Source of the DNA: Mytilisepta virgata
Taxonomy: Eukaryota > Mollusca > Bivalvia > Mytilida > Mytilidae
Direction of reading: 5' to 3'
DNA length: 64,000 nucleotides
NCBI GenBank assembly: GCA_028015205.1
Contig: CM051516.1
Span: 61,818,230-61,882,229, forward strand
Part shown: piece by piece, positions 57,701 to 64,000 of the stretch
Layout of the letters: each line of letters starts with the position of its first letter
How positions within the stretch are numbered: the stretch's first letter is position 1
Notes under the pieces: generated by a model
Database searches by the model: none
What the model saw: only the letters and a program-made list of their open reading frames with translations
What the model was told of the DNA's origin: nothing
Program-made: the position numbers and the translations under genes

Positions 57701-60700
57701 GCAGTTTCTGTGAAGTAGCACCAGGTACGTTGGTTCTATGTGTATAAATAGGAATACTGATTTGTTTTAAATAAGAATGACTTTCTGAGGTATTGAGAAC
57801 AAACTCAATTACTATAAACAAAGCTGAACCTAAATTTAAAGTCTACATCTTTGAAAAGTTGCCAATCAAATGCAGGTGAAAATAAAAGATTTTTATGGTT
57901 GCTTTTATCAATGTTTTAGAATAATCTTACAATAGTTAATCTCAGAATATTAAGCTATAGAGTAAGAAGAATATTGCAGAATACATCACACACTTTAAGA
58001 TAAAATATATTTTCATAGTTGATGGAAGCTGGTCAAATTGGGAGGAATGGATACCATGTTCAGCGTCTTGTGGAGGCGGAGTTCATACTAGAAGCCGCAA
58101 TTGCACAAATCCAGCCCCTGGTCCAGACGGTTTACATTGTATCGGTGACTCCAAGGAAAAGGAAGAATGTAATACGCTTAAATGTCCATGTATGTGATAT
58201 TTACCATCTGTTTCATAGATATATTTTATTTAAAGATTATCTGACTTTACATGTACATGTACGAATATAATAGAGAATAGAAACGGGGAATGTGTCAAAA
58301 AGACCACCCAAAGCCGCAATGATACTGTGATAATAATGACAATTAAACACGAGTATTCAAAATGTACAACCTTTTCTGTCTAAAATTCTTAAAATATAAC
58401 TCATAAGTTTTATGTAAAAATTAATTAAAAAAATAACTGAAAGAAGTTTTTCTTAATTGCTTGTCAATGGAAAAGCGGTGTTTCTATTCTGCCCACCTTA
58501 AGAAATATGGTGTGAACAGAACAGAAATGGTTAATATGTAAATATAGATTCTCCTTCAGGTACGAGTGAGTTATGGAATTTCTACCAAGGTAGTTAAATG
58601 TTCGGTTTTCAACGCGCGAGCCTGTAGCGAGCGTGTACAAATCTAAAATTTAACTATTGAAGGTGGAGAAATTCTATAACGCACGAGTAAATTGAAGGAA
58701 AATATGTTTCTCCTATGATTTGCGACCAAAACCTCAAGAAAATGTCGTTGCTACGTAGTTTGTTTACATGGACATCATTTCGAGACTTCTCTAGTTTATC
58801 GTTCAAATAACTGTAGAAAAACCCGCGGGAATTCCCATGCAGAATTTTATCACCAGGAAGTGGTTAATTTTTTTATCCCACCGATTAAACACGTCAAGAA
58901 TAGGAGAAAGATGGCCTTGTAATAAATTATAGGTTATAAATCGTGAATTTAACGTTTTGTAATTATTCATATTTTAGGTCTTCTTTGTTATATCTATACA
59001 TCATTTTGTCAATTGAAGTAAAGGGATTTAAGGTTTGCAATTTCCCTTGCATTGCAAGGCACATGTGACGGATAACGGGAGCTCAACCCACAGATCCGCA
59101 TAGCGCGTCTCCCGGTGGCGGATAGATGAGGCCCTCTCGTTGAGGGTTTTTTTCCAGGTCGTAAAACAGAAACCCAGACTATGGAATATAGTCTGTTATG
59201 TGATTGTATTCCGCGCTGTTTTCGAAAAAGGGTACGCTAATGGCCGCTAAAGAAGGCTAAATTATCCGACCCTACCAGACCATCCACCTTTAACAGTGGC
59301 AGTTAAAATTGGTCCCCTTTTCTCTCCCGTCCCATCCCCATTTTAATTGTTTGATAAATTGTTGAGCTGGTTCTCGTCCTGAAGAAGCACGAAATATTCG
59401 CCACTGGACTTTACGCAAACAATCAACCAATCAATTGAAGTATCGATTATTAGATTTCATTTTTGTTATACCCAGGCATATGTTACATTCTGTAGAATTT
59501 TAATGCAACACGAAATTGCTCCGTGCCATTTGTGGCTTAAAATATGAAAGTGAGTTTATTTATAATGTAAATCAAAACCTTATTTTTGTTTTGTATCAGA
59601 ATACGTCAGTATACATGAATTATATGTAAAAAATACACCATGAGAAATTTTAGTATTTCAAGATATGCATATTTCTTTGCATAAGACTAAAAAAGTACAT
59701 TTTTATAATATTGATTCTTTTGAAAACAACATTTTGACAATTTAATCAAATTAAAATTTAGTTGAAGAATGTTGAAATAACACTGAGATAGAAGAGGGGT
59801 GTGATATTGTGTTAAACGCAGCGTGCATTTAGGTTTACCGTTGTTCGGAATTAGCGGCTTAATTACATCAAAAGTTGTGAAATCATAGTAATACTTTTTC
59901 ATAAAGTAGTGGCTAGTTGATCCAGCGCGCGTAACACTGTTTAGCCTACAGTTTAAGGGTTGTAGTTGATTGATTGTCTACTGTCAATAAATACATTCTT
60001 ATTCTGGAAATCAAAATGTTGATTTGGTATGAATATGAACCCTGCTTTGTACTAGACCGACATACAAAGCCCGAGTTTAAACGTGATATCTGCTAAGAAA
60101 ATAGTCGATAGAAATGCATTTTATGTTTTCCTCCAAGATACATTATTTTCTTTACTCTCATTCCTAAATATTGCATGCATAGGAGGAGAAGCAACAAATG
60201 AGAATTTTACCGTTTTGGGTTTTCCATGGCTGGGAATTGAACCCACGATCTCCCTCTCTGTGGCAATTGCCTTGCTATAGACCATCAGATCGGTTAATAA
60301 AAATTTATCTTAGCTATAAAAATCCCAATTAACAGGCATATTTGGTATATACACCATGAACGATTCATATTTCAAAGTTAGATACAACTGTTTTTATTAT
60401 TTTAAGATGAAAAATTTAATAACATTTACTGTAAACCATCGACATTGTGTAAAAACATGACAAAGTTTTCGGTCATTTGAAATTTCAAGTATCATATGCT
60501 TTTTTGTTTTTCTTGTTTTTTTTATTTTGATTGTTTCTATACATGTAGCTTGTCCGAATCCACCAACTGCCAAAGGTGTAATACTGGAATGTAATGCATC
60601 TGGTGATTTATCTACATGCAAAGCTATGTGTAAACCTGGTCTTGTTTTTACACCAGGACATAGTCCTCTTCGCAAATATTTTTGTGGAAAGAAAACGAAT

Positions 60701-63364
60701 TACCGATGGAACGGACATCCACCTTCTTGCTCAAGTAAGAAAAATTAAAATCATAAGGACTTGGATTATAAGATTTAACCTGTAACTTTTAAAAGAGATT
60801 GACAAACATGTATCTGACAGTACTTGTGGTCAGACTATTTGAAATTGAAATGTAACACTGCAAAGAATTTAAGTTTCCATTTTAAATACCAGAGAAAAAA
60901 GTTATTTAATATTGATTTAAGATTGTTAACGCAAATGAAATGCGAATTGTTTTTATATTTGATTTGAGTAATGTTTAAATAGAGTAAAAGTCAATAACAT
61001 TCTGAAGACTGAACATGAAAAACTAAAAACATCTTCGCCTTCATTATAGAAGGAGATTGACTGAAGGTACTAATTCCAGACCTTTGCAGTCCTGTAAAAA
61101 AAGCGACTTAATATTTCCCTCTTCCGCGATTTTTTTTGGTATCTGTATCGTAATGTTGCTGTCCCTTTTTCAGATCAGCAAGAGGATTTTTTTGTTTTTT
61201 TTTGTGTTTCTTTGTTAGGATGGCGGTCAAGAATTTATCATTAATTCGGCAGTGTTTTCAGGTGAAATCAGTGAAAAAGGATAACATTTCAAACATGAAA
61301 GAGACAGAGTTGTATTTAATACATCAGCGTTTTAATGTAGAAATGAAAGGTTATGGATGAAGTTCTTCATGTTCTTTGGGAATTTTCAGAATATTGTTCA
61401 GTTGGAGAAAAATTGATAATTCCCGTGATTTGTCGATCTTGGTGGCTGATTGGTCGGTGAAATTGCCCTCGATTTGCTCAATATTTTTGGCTGATTATGT
61501 AGCAACGTAGACAAACAACGTATGCAAAAATCTGTGTAACATGAATATGTTTCTTAACGAGAACTTACAGCAGGGACAAAAATTCAGGCTTCCTGATTGC
61601 CCAAAGGGAATAATCAATAACAATTATTTTTCAAAATGTGACATATTGATATGTTGCGTCATGTAAAGAAATTAGAGGGTCAATAAGAGTTTCATGGCGA
61701 ATTATATATTATCATTACTAATTTAAAAGTGTAGAAAAAAAAAGAAAAACAGAAACTTACTTCACGAGTAGTCGATTATCGTATTTCTACAGTCAAGCTA
61801 TTTAAGCCTTCAACTTTTGAGCCTCATATTCTACCCAAAGCTCGAAATTTGAAGGTTTAACTAACTGTCTATTTCTACAGTCAAGCTATTTAAGCCTTCA
61901 ACTTTTGAGCCTCATATTCTACCCAGAGCTCGAAATTTGAAGGTTTAACTAGCTCGGCTGTAGCGATGCGATAATCAACTGCTCACAAAGTAAGAATCTA
62001 TACTTTACAATATTCGTATCACAAATGATTTGTTTAACGCATATCGAAAGTTAGGTTTGATACCTGTCGTCGACAAGCTGATCAGTTTTACATGTAGTTA
62101 AAATGGTTAAAACCTATTGATTTGAAACTTTATGCGAAGTATGCATTTAATAGTGTCCGTATTAAATTGCTTAAAAACTTCTTTGGTTTTTTAAATTGGT
62201 CATATTTAAAAAAATATTTTCTAACGCCATTTCAACATTCAATCTGGAACTTGGTGTTAACAATTAATAAATATGACAAATATACATAAAGAACAAATAA
62301 AAAAACGCAATCCATTAGATAGAAAGACCCGCCAAGACAAATGAACTAACAAAAGGGACATCAATGATTGGATTTGTTTAACATTTTGTTTAACATAAGT
62401 AAAGTCAAGAAATACCAAAGGGATATTCGAAGGAAAGAAAAATCGTAACAACTGACAAACTGCAGAGAACAACGAAGACAAGACCAAAACAATACATGCA
62501 CTACAATTAAAAACTAAAAACATATGAATAACATGGACCCCACCAAAAAACCGGGGGTAGACTCAGGTGCTCCGGAAGAGTAAGCAGTCTCTGCTTACTG
62601 CAGGACACCCACCATGCTGTGCATGTCAAATCCGGTATGTCGAAGGGATAATATCAATGGAACATGTTCATTTTCATTTGGGAAACGGTTTTTTCATACC
62701 TGTCAATCAAGTGATGATGACGCCCATAAAACTTTAATAAGGATGACTTCAGCTTAGAAGCAACGTACCCCTGTCTTAGCAACTTTTCTGTCAGGAGCCG
62801 GGCTCTGTCCAGGATAACATTAAATTCAGTGATGATTTCTATTTTTTCTCCTAAAATAAGCCAGTATTGAATTTCAATTATTGTGTAATCCTAGCGTAAA
62901 TAAGTAAAGTCAAGAAATACCAGAGGGATATTCGAAGGAGGGGAAAATCGAAAATATCTGACAAACTCCGGAGAACAAGGAAGACACGACCAAAACAATA
63001 CAAACATTATACTTTTAAACTAAAAACATATCAACATGGACCCCAACCAAAAAACCGGAGTAGAAGAATAAGCAGTCTGATATCATCAAAGCTTCTGATA
63101 TTATAGGTTTTCTTTGTCAAATTACTGGTGAACGTTGTTTCAGTTATTAAAATGTTTTACAATGTTTCGTCCTGCATTAATTTATTATTAATGTTATTTT
63201 AGGGCTCTTTATGCCAAGTAAATTACGTACTCGGTCATCTTATAAGTATAGATACTTTCCTTGCTCCAAGGTAAAAATTGCACGAAAGGAAATGTACAAA
63301 AAAGCAAAGGATGAACTTTCCTGTGGTAAAAATGACGGTTGCAAAATAGAAGTGGATATCAGAG
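39682..63364 (+). CDS. Right gene: intact SVEP1-like multidomain secreted protein (5' part)
   Basis: Twenty exons on the plus strand give 1249 codons with no internal stop, and the reading frame continues past the last visible donor at 63365. Domain order matches the left gene exactly: signal peptide, sushi-like module, basic/hydrophobic exon (90-130), HYR (131-216), CCP (217-276), CCP (277-338), HYR (339-424), CCP (425-494), CCP (495-562), U (563-714), two GCC2/GCC3 (715-822), LamG/pentraxin-like (823-1000), two EGF (1001-1076), TSP1 (1077-1133), CCP (1134-1195), start of a second U (1196-1249). Six exon pairs have identical lengths in the two genes (78, 186, 258, 204, 162, 171 nt and another 171). 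Expected to be secreted or at the cell surface; exact role unknown. The 3' end lies outside the window. Confidence 0.85.
39760..40686. other. Intron 1 of right gene
   Basis: About 40300-40595 contains a dispersed repeat ending in TTTCCATTATCTATTCTATTC, shared with 10486-10560. Confidence 0.5.
40687..40876 (+). CDS. Right exon 2: degenerate sushi-like N-terminal module
   Basis: Acceptor TTTCAG, then V-G-C-D-I-N-D-L. 190 nt, ends phase 1 at GTAGGC. Four cysteines and I-H-G-W-Y near the end, clearly paralogous to left exon 2. Confidence 0.8.
41439..41636 (+). CDS. Candidate optional exon, Lys/Asn-rich
   Basis: Open frame of 198 nt between ATTCAG and GGTAGGTG, phase 1-1, so it could be spliced between exons 2 and 3 without shifting the frame. 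It encodes a basic, low-complexity stretch (repeated K-N, T-K-R-N-K, N-P-G end) with no domain I know. I found no counterpart in the left gene. It may be a chance open frame. Confidence 0.3.
41918..42040 (+). CDS. Right exon 3: furin-type site plus hydrophobic segment
   Basis: 123 nt, phase 1-1. Residues 90-130: S-R-D-V, then G-H-R-K-K-R at 101-106, then about 22 hydrophobic residues with two cysteines (A-C-I-L-F-C-G). The basic site fits R-X-K/R-R. Same layout as left exon 3. Confidence 0.75.
42041..43831. other. Intron 3 of right gene
   Basis: 1.8 kb; one dispersed repeat piece at 42905-43010 matching 9316-9420. Otherwise nothing recognised. Confidence 0.5.
43832..43970 (+). CDS. Right exon 4: HYR domain, first half
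   Basis: 139 nt, phase 1 in, phase 2 out (GTGAGT). Reads T-P-P-T-I-D-C and G-N-D-R-E-D-G-T, typical HYR elements. Paralogous to left exon 4. Confidence 0.75.
44008..44325. mobile_element. Foldback MITE
   Basis: Arms of about 110 bp: GTTGTTTATATGTCGCGCGTG pairs with CACGCGCGACATATAAACAAC, and CAGCCGCTTGAGGGTCATGTC with GACATGACCCTTAAGCGGCTG. Within the HYR-splitting intron of the right gene. Confidence 0.85.
44493..44611 (+). CDS. Right exon 5: HYR domain, second half
   Basis: 119 nt, phase 2 in, phase 1 out. Reads L-Q-R-G-R-N-V-L-Y-F-T-G-T-D-T-G-G and a Cys. The usual Y-x-A-x-D-x-x-G-N motif is diverged here. Confidence 0.7.
44690..44884 (-). mobile_element. SINE body fragment
   Basis: Matches the body of the SINE at 2095-2369 (GGAGTACCCGGAGAGAACCAC, CGAACACACCCCGCCACAGG); the tRNA-like head is mostly missing. 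Confidence 0.7.
45664..45843 (+). CDS. Right exon 6: sushi/CCP domain
   Basis: 180 nt, phase 1-1. Reads I-S-C-R-Q-P, K-N-G-Y-V-R-C, C-T-A-T-C-N-I-G-Y, L-K-C and V-P-T-C. The usual Trp before the last cysteine is replaced by N-N-R. Confidence 0.85.
46030..46243 (+). repeat. Partial copy of the 377-bp family
   Basis: GTAGATCTCCTTAGCTGAAAT ... ending AAGTATCTTTGGATTGTTATT. Intron between right exons 6 and 7. Confidence 0.75.
47029..47214 (+). CDS. Right exon 7: sushi/CCP domain
   Basis: 186 nt, phase 1-1, no in-frame ATG. Reads I-R-C-K-K, K-N-G-R-A-N-C, Y-G-T-I-C-V-T-I-C-N-K-G-Y, S-K-C, K-W and L-P-D-C-K. Complete sushi pattern; acceptor TTTCAG. Confidence 0.85.
47215..48746. other. Intron 7 of right gene
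   Basis: AT-rich; no exon or clear repeat recognised. Confidence 0.5.
48747..49004 (+). CDS. Right exon 8: HYR domain
   Basis: 258 nt, phase 1-1. Reads R-E-P-P-S-I-I-D-C-P, T-V-T-W-T-K-P-T-A-K-D-N-S-G, P-G-S-L-F-E, Y-I-A-E-D-R-N-G-N, C. A textbook HYR. Donor GTAAGT. Confidence 0.9.
49215..49465 (-). repeat. Dispersed repeat, copy 2 (inverted)
   Basis: Reverse complement of the 19258-19570 repeat (CAAAGCAACCCAACTGAC, GGTGACCGCTTGC). Confidence 0.65.
49796..50005 (+). CDS. Right exon 9: sushi/CCP domain
   Basis: 210 nt, phase 1-1. Reads F-C-D-P-P, I-S-C-G-N-N-G-Y-Q-Y-G-S-E-C-I-V-S-C, I-I-C and W-D-W-G then P-Y-C-K. Paralogous to left exon 9. Confidence 0.85.
50560..51065 (+). repeat. Dispersed repeat
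   Basis: Same family as 22066-22400 (TTTGCTTAACAACC, AATATTTCATGCTTCTTCAGG, GTGGGACGTGACATAAAGGGG, GTGGGTTGAGTTC). Confidence 0.6.
51333..51536 (+). CDS. Right exon 10: sushi/CCP domain
   Basis: 204 nt, phase 1-1. Reads N-K-C-S-E-L-R-P-P-K-N-G-T-I-R-C, C-T-M-Q-C-N-E-N-Y-D-I, V-C-S-T and W-N-P ... V-P-G-C-T. All six cysteines present, unlike the left copy. Confidence 0.85.
51620..51970. mobile_element. Foldback element with arms of about 125 bp
   Basis: ATATATTACAAACTTCTACT, GCTGTTGAAGACCCA and TTTTAAGAAAATCCACTTTTTCC on the left all recur reverse-complemented on the right at 51845-51970. Loop of about 100 bp. Intron between right exons 10 and 11. Confidence 0.9.
51971..52400. other. Rest of intron 10
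   Basis: No feature recognised. Confidence 0.5.
52401..52856 (+). CDS. Right exon 11: complete U module in one exon
   Basis: 456 nt, phase 1-1, the longest exon. Residues 563-714: V-Y-S-G-D-C, helix-like region, V-C-S-N-E-D-N-C-R-V-E-N-I-E-V-I-C-G-E-S-R-K, two further helix-like stretches with N-I-T, then I-D-C-D-S-G ... L-T-C. Not a family I can name. In the left gene the same module is split by a 325-bp intron. Confidence 0.75.
53122..53283 (+). CDS. Right exon 12: GCC2/GCC3 module
   Basis: 162 nt, phase 1-1, no in-frame ATG. Reads A-C-A-L-G-S-Y, K-C-E-L-C-P-Q-G-S-Y-K, N-C-T-L-C-P-P-G-T-S-T and T-E-C-K. Six cysteines as in left exon 13. Confidence 0.85.
53500..54090. repeat. TCCG run followed by diverged tandem repeat
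   Basis: CCGTCCGTCCGTCCGTCAGTC, then about four degenerate units of about 165 bp sharing ATAATGATGAG, GAGTTTCACGCT and TTATTGTGAGAGTTATTG. Unit sequence is unrelated to the arrays at 15720 and 27510. Confidence 0.75.
54344..54505 (+). CDS. Right exon 13: GCC2/GCC3 module
   Basis: 162 nt, phase 1-1. Reads I-C-Q-P-G-H-Y-S, P-C-L-P-C-P-M-G-T-Y-T, Q-C-I-Q-C-D and N-D-C-T. Acceptor TTTGCAG, donor GTAGGT. Confidence 0.85.
54799..54988 (+). CDS. Right exon 14: LamG/pentraxin-like domain, part 1
   Basis: 190 nt, phase 1 in, phase 2 out. Contains F-D-V-R-L and K-T-I-S-I-S-L-W-C-R-R, the early strands of a pentraxin/LamG fold. The donor GTTTTT is poor, so this boundary is less certain. Confidence 0.65.
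54989..55685. other. Intron within LamG-like domain
   Basis: 697 bp; a dispersed piece near 55245-55370 (CACAACAAACAAGCGCCACAAGG) is also near 45360-45470. Confidence 0.45.
55686..55858 (+). CDS. Right exon 15: LamG/pentraxin-like domain, part 2
   Basis: 173 nt, phase 2 in, phase 1 out. Contains G-T-W-T-H-I-G-V-V-V and I-H-L-Y-K-A-G-I, the central strands. The donor GTTTGA is weak, but phase and paralogy support it. Confidence 0.7.
56127..56297 (+). CDS. Right exon 16: LamG/pentraxin-like domain, part 3
   Basis: 171 nt, phase 1-1. Contains D-L-S-G-I-L-I, F-C-Q-T-C and ends V-C-D-G before GTAAGA. Same length and ending as left exon 17. Confidence 0.75.
56397..57383 (+). repeat. 377-bp family: array of about 2.6 units
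   Basis: Partial unit 56397-56633, then units starting at 56634 and 57012 (period 378). Units are almost identical. The array ends at the same GGATTGTTATTTT junction as all other copies, 113 bp before right exon 17. Confidence 0.85.
57497..57724 (+). CDS. Right exon 17: two EGF domains
   Basis: 228 nt, phase 1-1. First EGF I-N-E-C-L-P-N-P-C-N-G-Y-T-C ... F-T-C-I-C; second F-C-E-N-S-C-E-N-G-A-T-C ... Y-T-C-I-C ... F-C-E. Twelve cysteines in EGF spacing. The real frame differs from the longest ATG-started frame at this position. Confidence 0.9.
58019..58189 (+). CDS. Right exon 18: TSP1 domain
   Basis: 171 nt, phase 1-1. Reads V-D-G-S-W-S-N-W-E-E-W, P-C-S-A-S-C-G-G-G, T-R-S-R-N-C, L-H-C, E-E-C and L-K-C-P. 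Complete WxxWxxW and CSxSCGxG motifs, six cysteines. TSP1 repeats bind glycans and matrix partners. This is the intact counterpart of the stop-bearing left exon 19. Confidence 0.9.
58190..60548. repeat. Intron 18 of right gene with several repeats
   Basis: 58546-58910 is the second hairpin element (copy of 364-742). 59080-59430 is an inverted copy of the 22066 family. 60205-60295, read on the minus strand, has a tRNA-like GTGGGTTCAATTCCC box B and may be a SINE head. Confidence 0.6.
60549..60734 (+). CDS. Right exon 19: sushi/CCP domain
   Basis: 186 nt, phase 1-1. Reads S-C-P-N-P-P, L-E-C-N-A-S, T-C-K-A-M-C-K-P-G, Y-F-C-G, Y-R-W and P-P-S-C-S. Paralogous to left exon 20. Confidence 0.85.
60735..63202. 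repeat. Intron 19 of right gene with repeats
   Basis: 61781-61985 holds two 84-bp direct units (TATTTCTACAGTCAAGCTATTT ...) flanked by inverted ends (GTCGATTATCG and CGATAATCAAC). 62270-62360 is an inverted retroelement tail. 62395-62650 and 62903-63075 are copies of the 24850 family. Confidence 0.6.
63203..63364 (+). CDS. Right exon 20: second U module, first part
   Basis: 162 nt, phase 1-1. Contains Y-F-P-C-S-K-V, a helix-like lysine-rich stretch, L-S-C-G-K-N-D-G-C-K-I-E-V-D-I-R. Matches the first half of left exon 21; the rest lies beyond the window. Donor GTATGG. Confidence 0.65.
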
Positions 63365-64000
63365 GTATGGAAAAAGATTTAAAATATGCAATAAGTTATT
63401 TTTATCAGGATATTATTAGTTTACTAAATTGAGGTGGTTGTGAGAGAACACTTTTAGGTCTTGTTATTTAATTGTTTGTCTTTCGTTTCAAGTGCCGTTA
63501 AACTTCTGTACTGATTGTTACCGTTGTTTGTTGTTTTCGTATCCCATCATAGCGACAAGTGCAATGCTAAGATTGCGTACTCATTTAACTAATTTAATAT
63601 GTTTACGTGCTTGTGCCAAGTCAGGAGAGTGGTAGTGCGTTTCAGAGTGTTGTTTTTGTATATTGAGGGTATGGTTTTGTTTCAGGCTGAATGACTTAGA
63701 ATTTTTAGCTCATCCGACCAAATGCCATGTGGGTTTTTTTCAACACTTGGCGTCCGTGGTCTGTCCGTCCGTCCGGACCGTCTGTCAACTTTTCACATTT
63801 TAATCTTCTCCTCAGAAACCACTGGGCCGAATGAAATTAAACTTGGCAGGAAGCATCTATGTAATGTCCTTTATACAATTTCCTTATTTCATCCCGATCT
63901 GACTATAAATATGGCCTCAATGGACAGTTCTAATTTCTTATTATTTGATATAAAAAATATTCTTCTCTGAAATCGTTTGGCAAATGGAACGAATTTTAAC
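63365..64000. repeat. Intron start with TCCG-linked tandem repeat
   Basis: 63735-64000: GTCCGTCCGTCCGGACCG followed by CTTTTCACATTTTAATCTTCT and units closely like those at 27510-28000. Continues past the edge. Confidence 0.7.

Noticed and set aside
57503..57718. ATG-started open frame over right exon 17
   Set aside because: Another frame gives two perfect EGF domains with correct splice phases.
58019..58270. ATG-started open frame over right exon 18
   Set aside because: The phase-1 frame gives a complete TSP1 domain; the other frame is a shadow.

Overview
The window looks like genomic DNA from an AT-rich animal genome, most likely a bivalve mollusc such as a marine mussel. That guess rests on the modular secreted genes, the density of foldback and MITE-like repeats, and the repeat style; it is inference, not proof. 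There are no operons or prokaryotic signals. Genes are split into short exons (119 to 456 nt) with GT-AG splice sites, and intron sequence is mostly repeats.

The window holds two large paralogous genes arranged head to head. The left gene runs on the minus strand from an ATG at 32710 down to at least 1150. The right gene runs on the plus strand from an ATG at 39682 to at least 63364. About 7 kb of shared upstream DNA separates them, and both appear to continue past the window edges. I reconstructed 23 exons on the left and 20 (plus one optional candidate) on the right by joining open frames at phase-compatible splice sites. The two are colinear, exon for exon: signal peptide, degenerate sushi-like module, a short exon with a furin-type basic site followed by a hydrophobic stretch, HYR (two exons), two sushi/CCP, HYR, two sushi, an unassigned cysteine module here called U, two GCC2/GCC3 (ephrin-receptor-like) modules, a three-exon LamG/pentraxin-like domain, two EGF, TSP1, sushi, a second U, then (left only, inside the window) a further GCC2/GCC3. 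Nearly all module boundaries are phase 1. The order resembles SVEP1-type extracellular matrix/adhesion proteins, so a secreted adhesive or recognition role is likely, but the exact function is unknown.

The left copy carries an in-frame TAG in its TSP1 exon, exactly where the paralogue has the first Trp of the WxxW motif. Exons downstream of it are still open with normal splice sites. A 5'-truncated Penelope-like reverse transcriptase lies antisense within a few tens of bases of that exon's acceptor. The exon is symmetric (171 nt, phase 1-1), so skipping it would remove the stop and keep the frame.

The introns and the intergenic region contain TTAA-flanked MITEs (three copies, two next to HYR exon donors), several foldback elements with arms of about 110 to 125 bp, a 377-bp tandem family with a fixed end, a tRNA-derived SINE, 3'-tail fragments of the retroelement, and at least four tandem-repeat patches associated with TCCG runs. 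All splice-site and domain calls were made by eye; no database search was possible.
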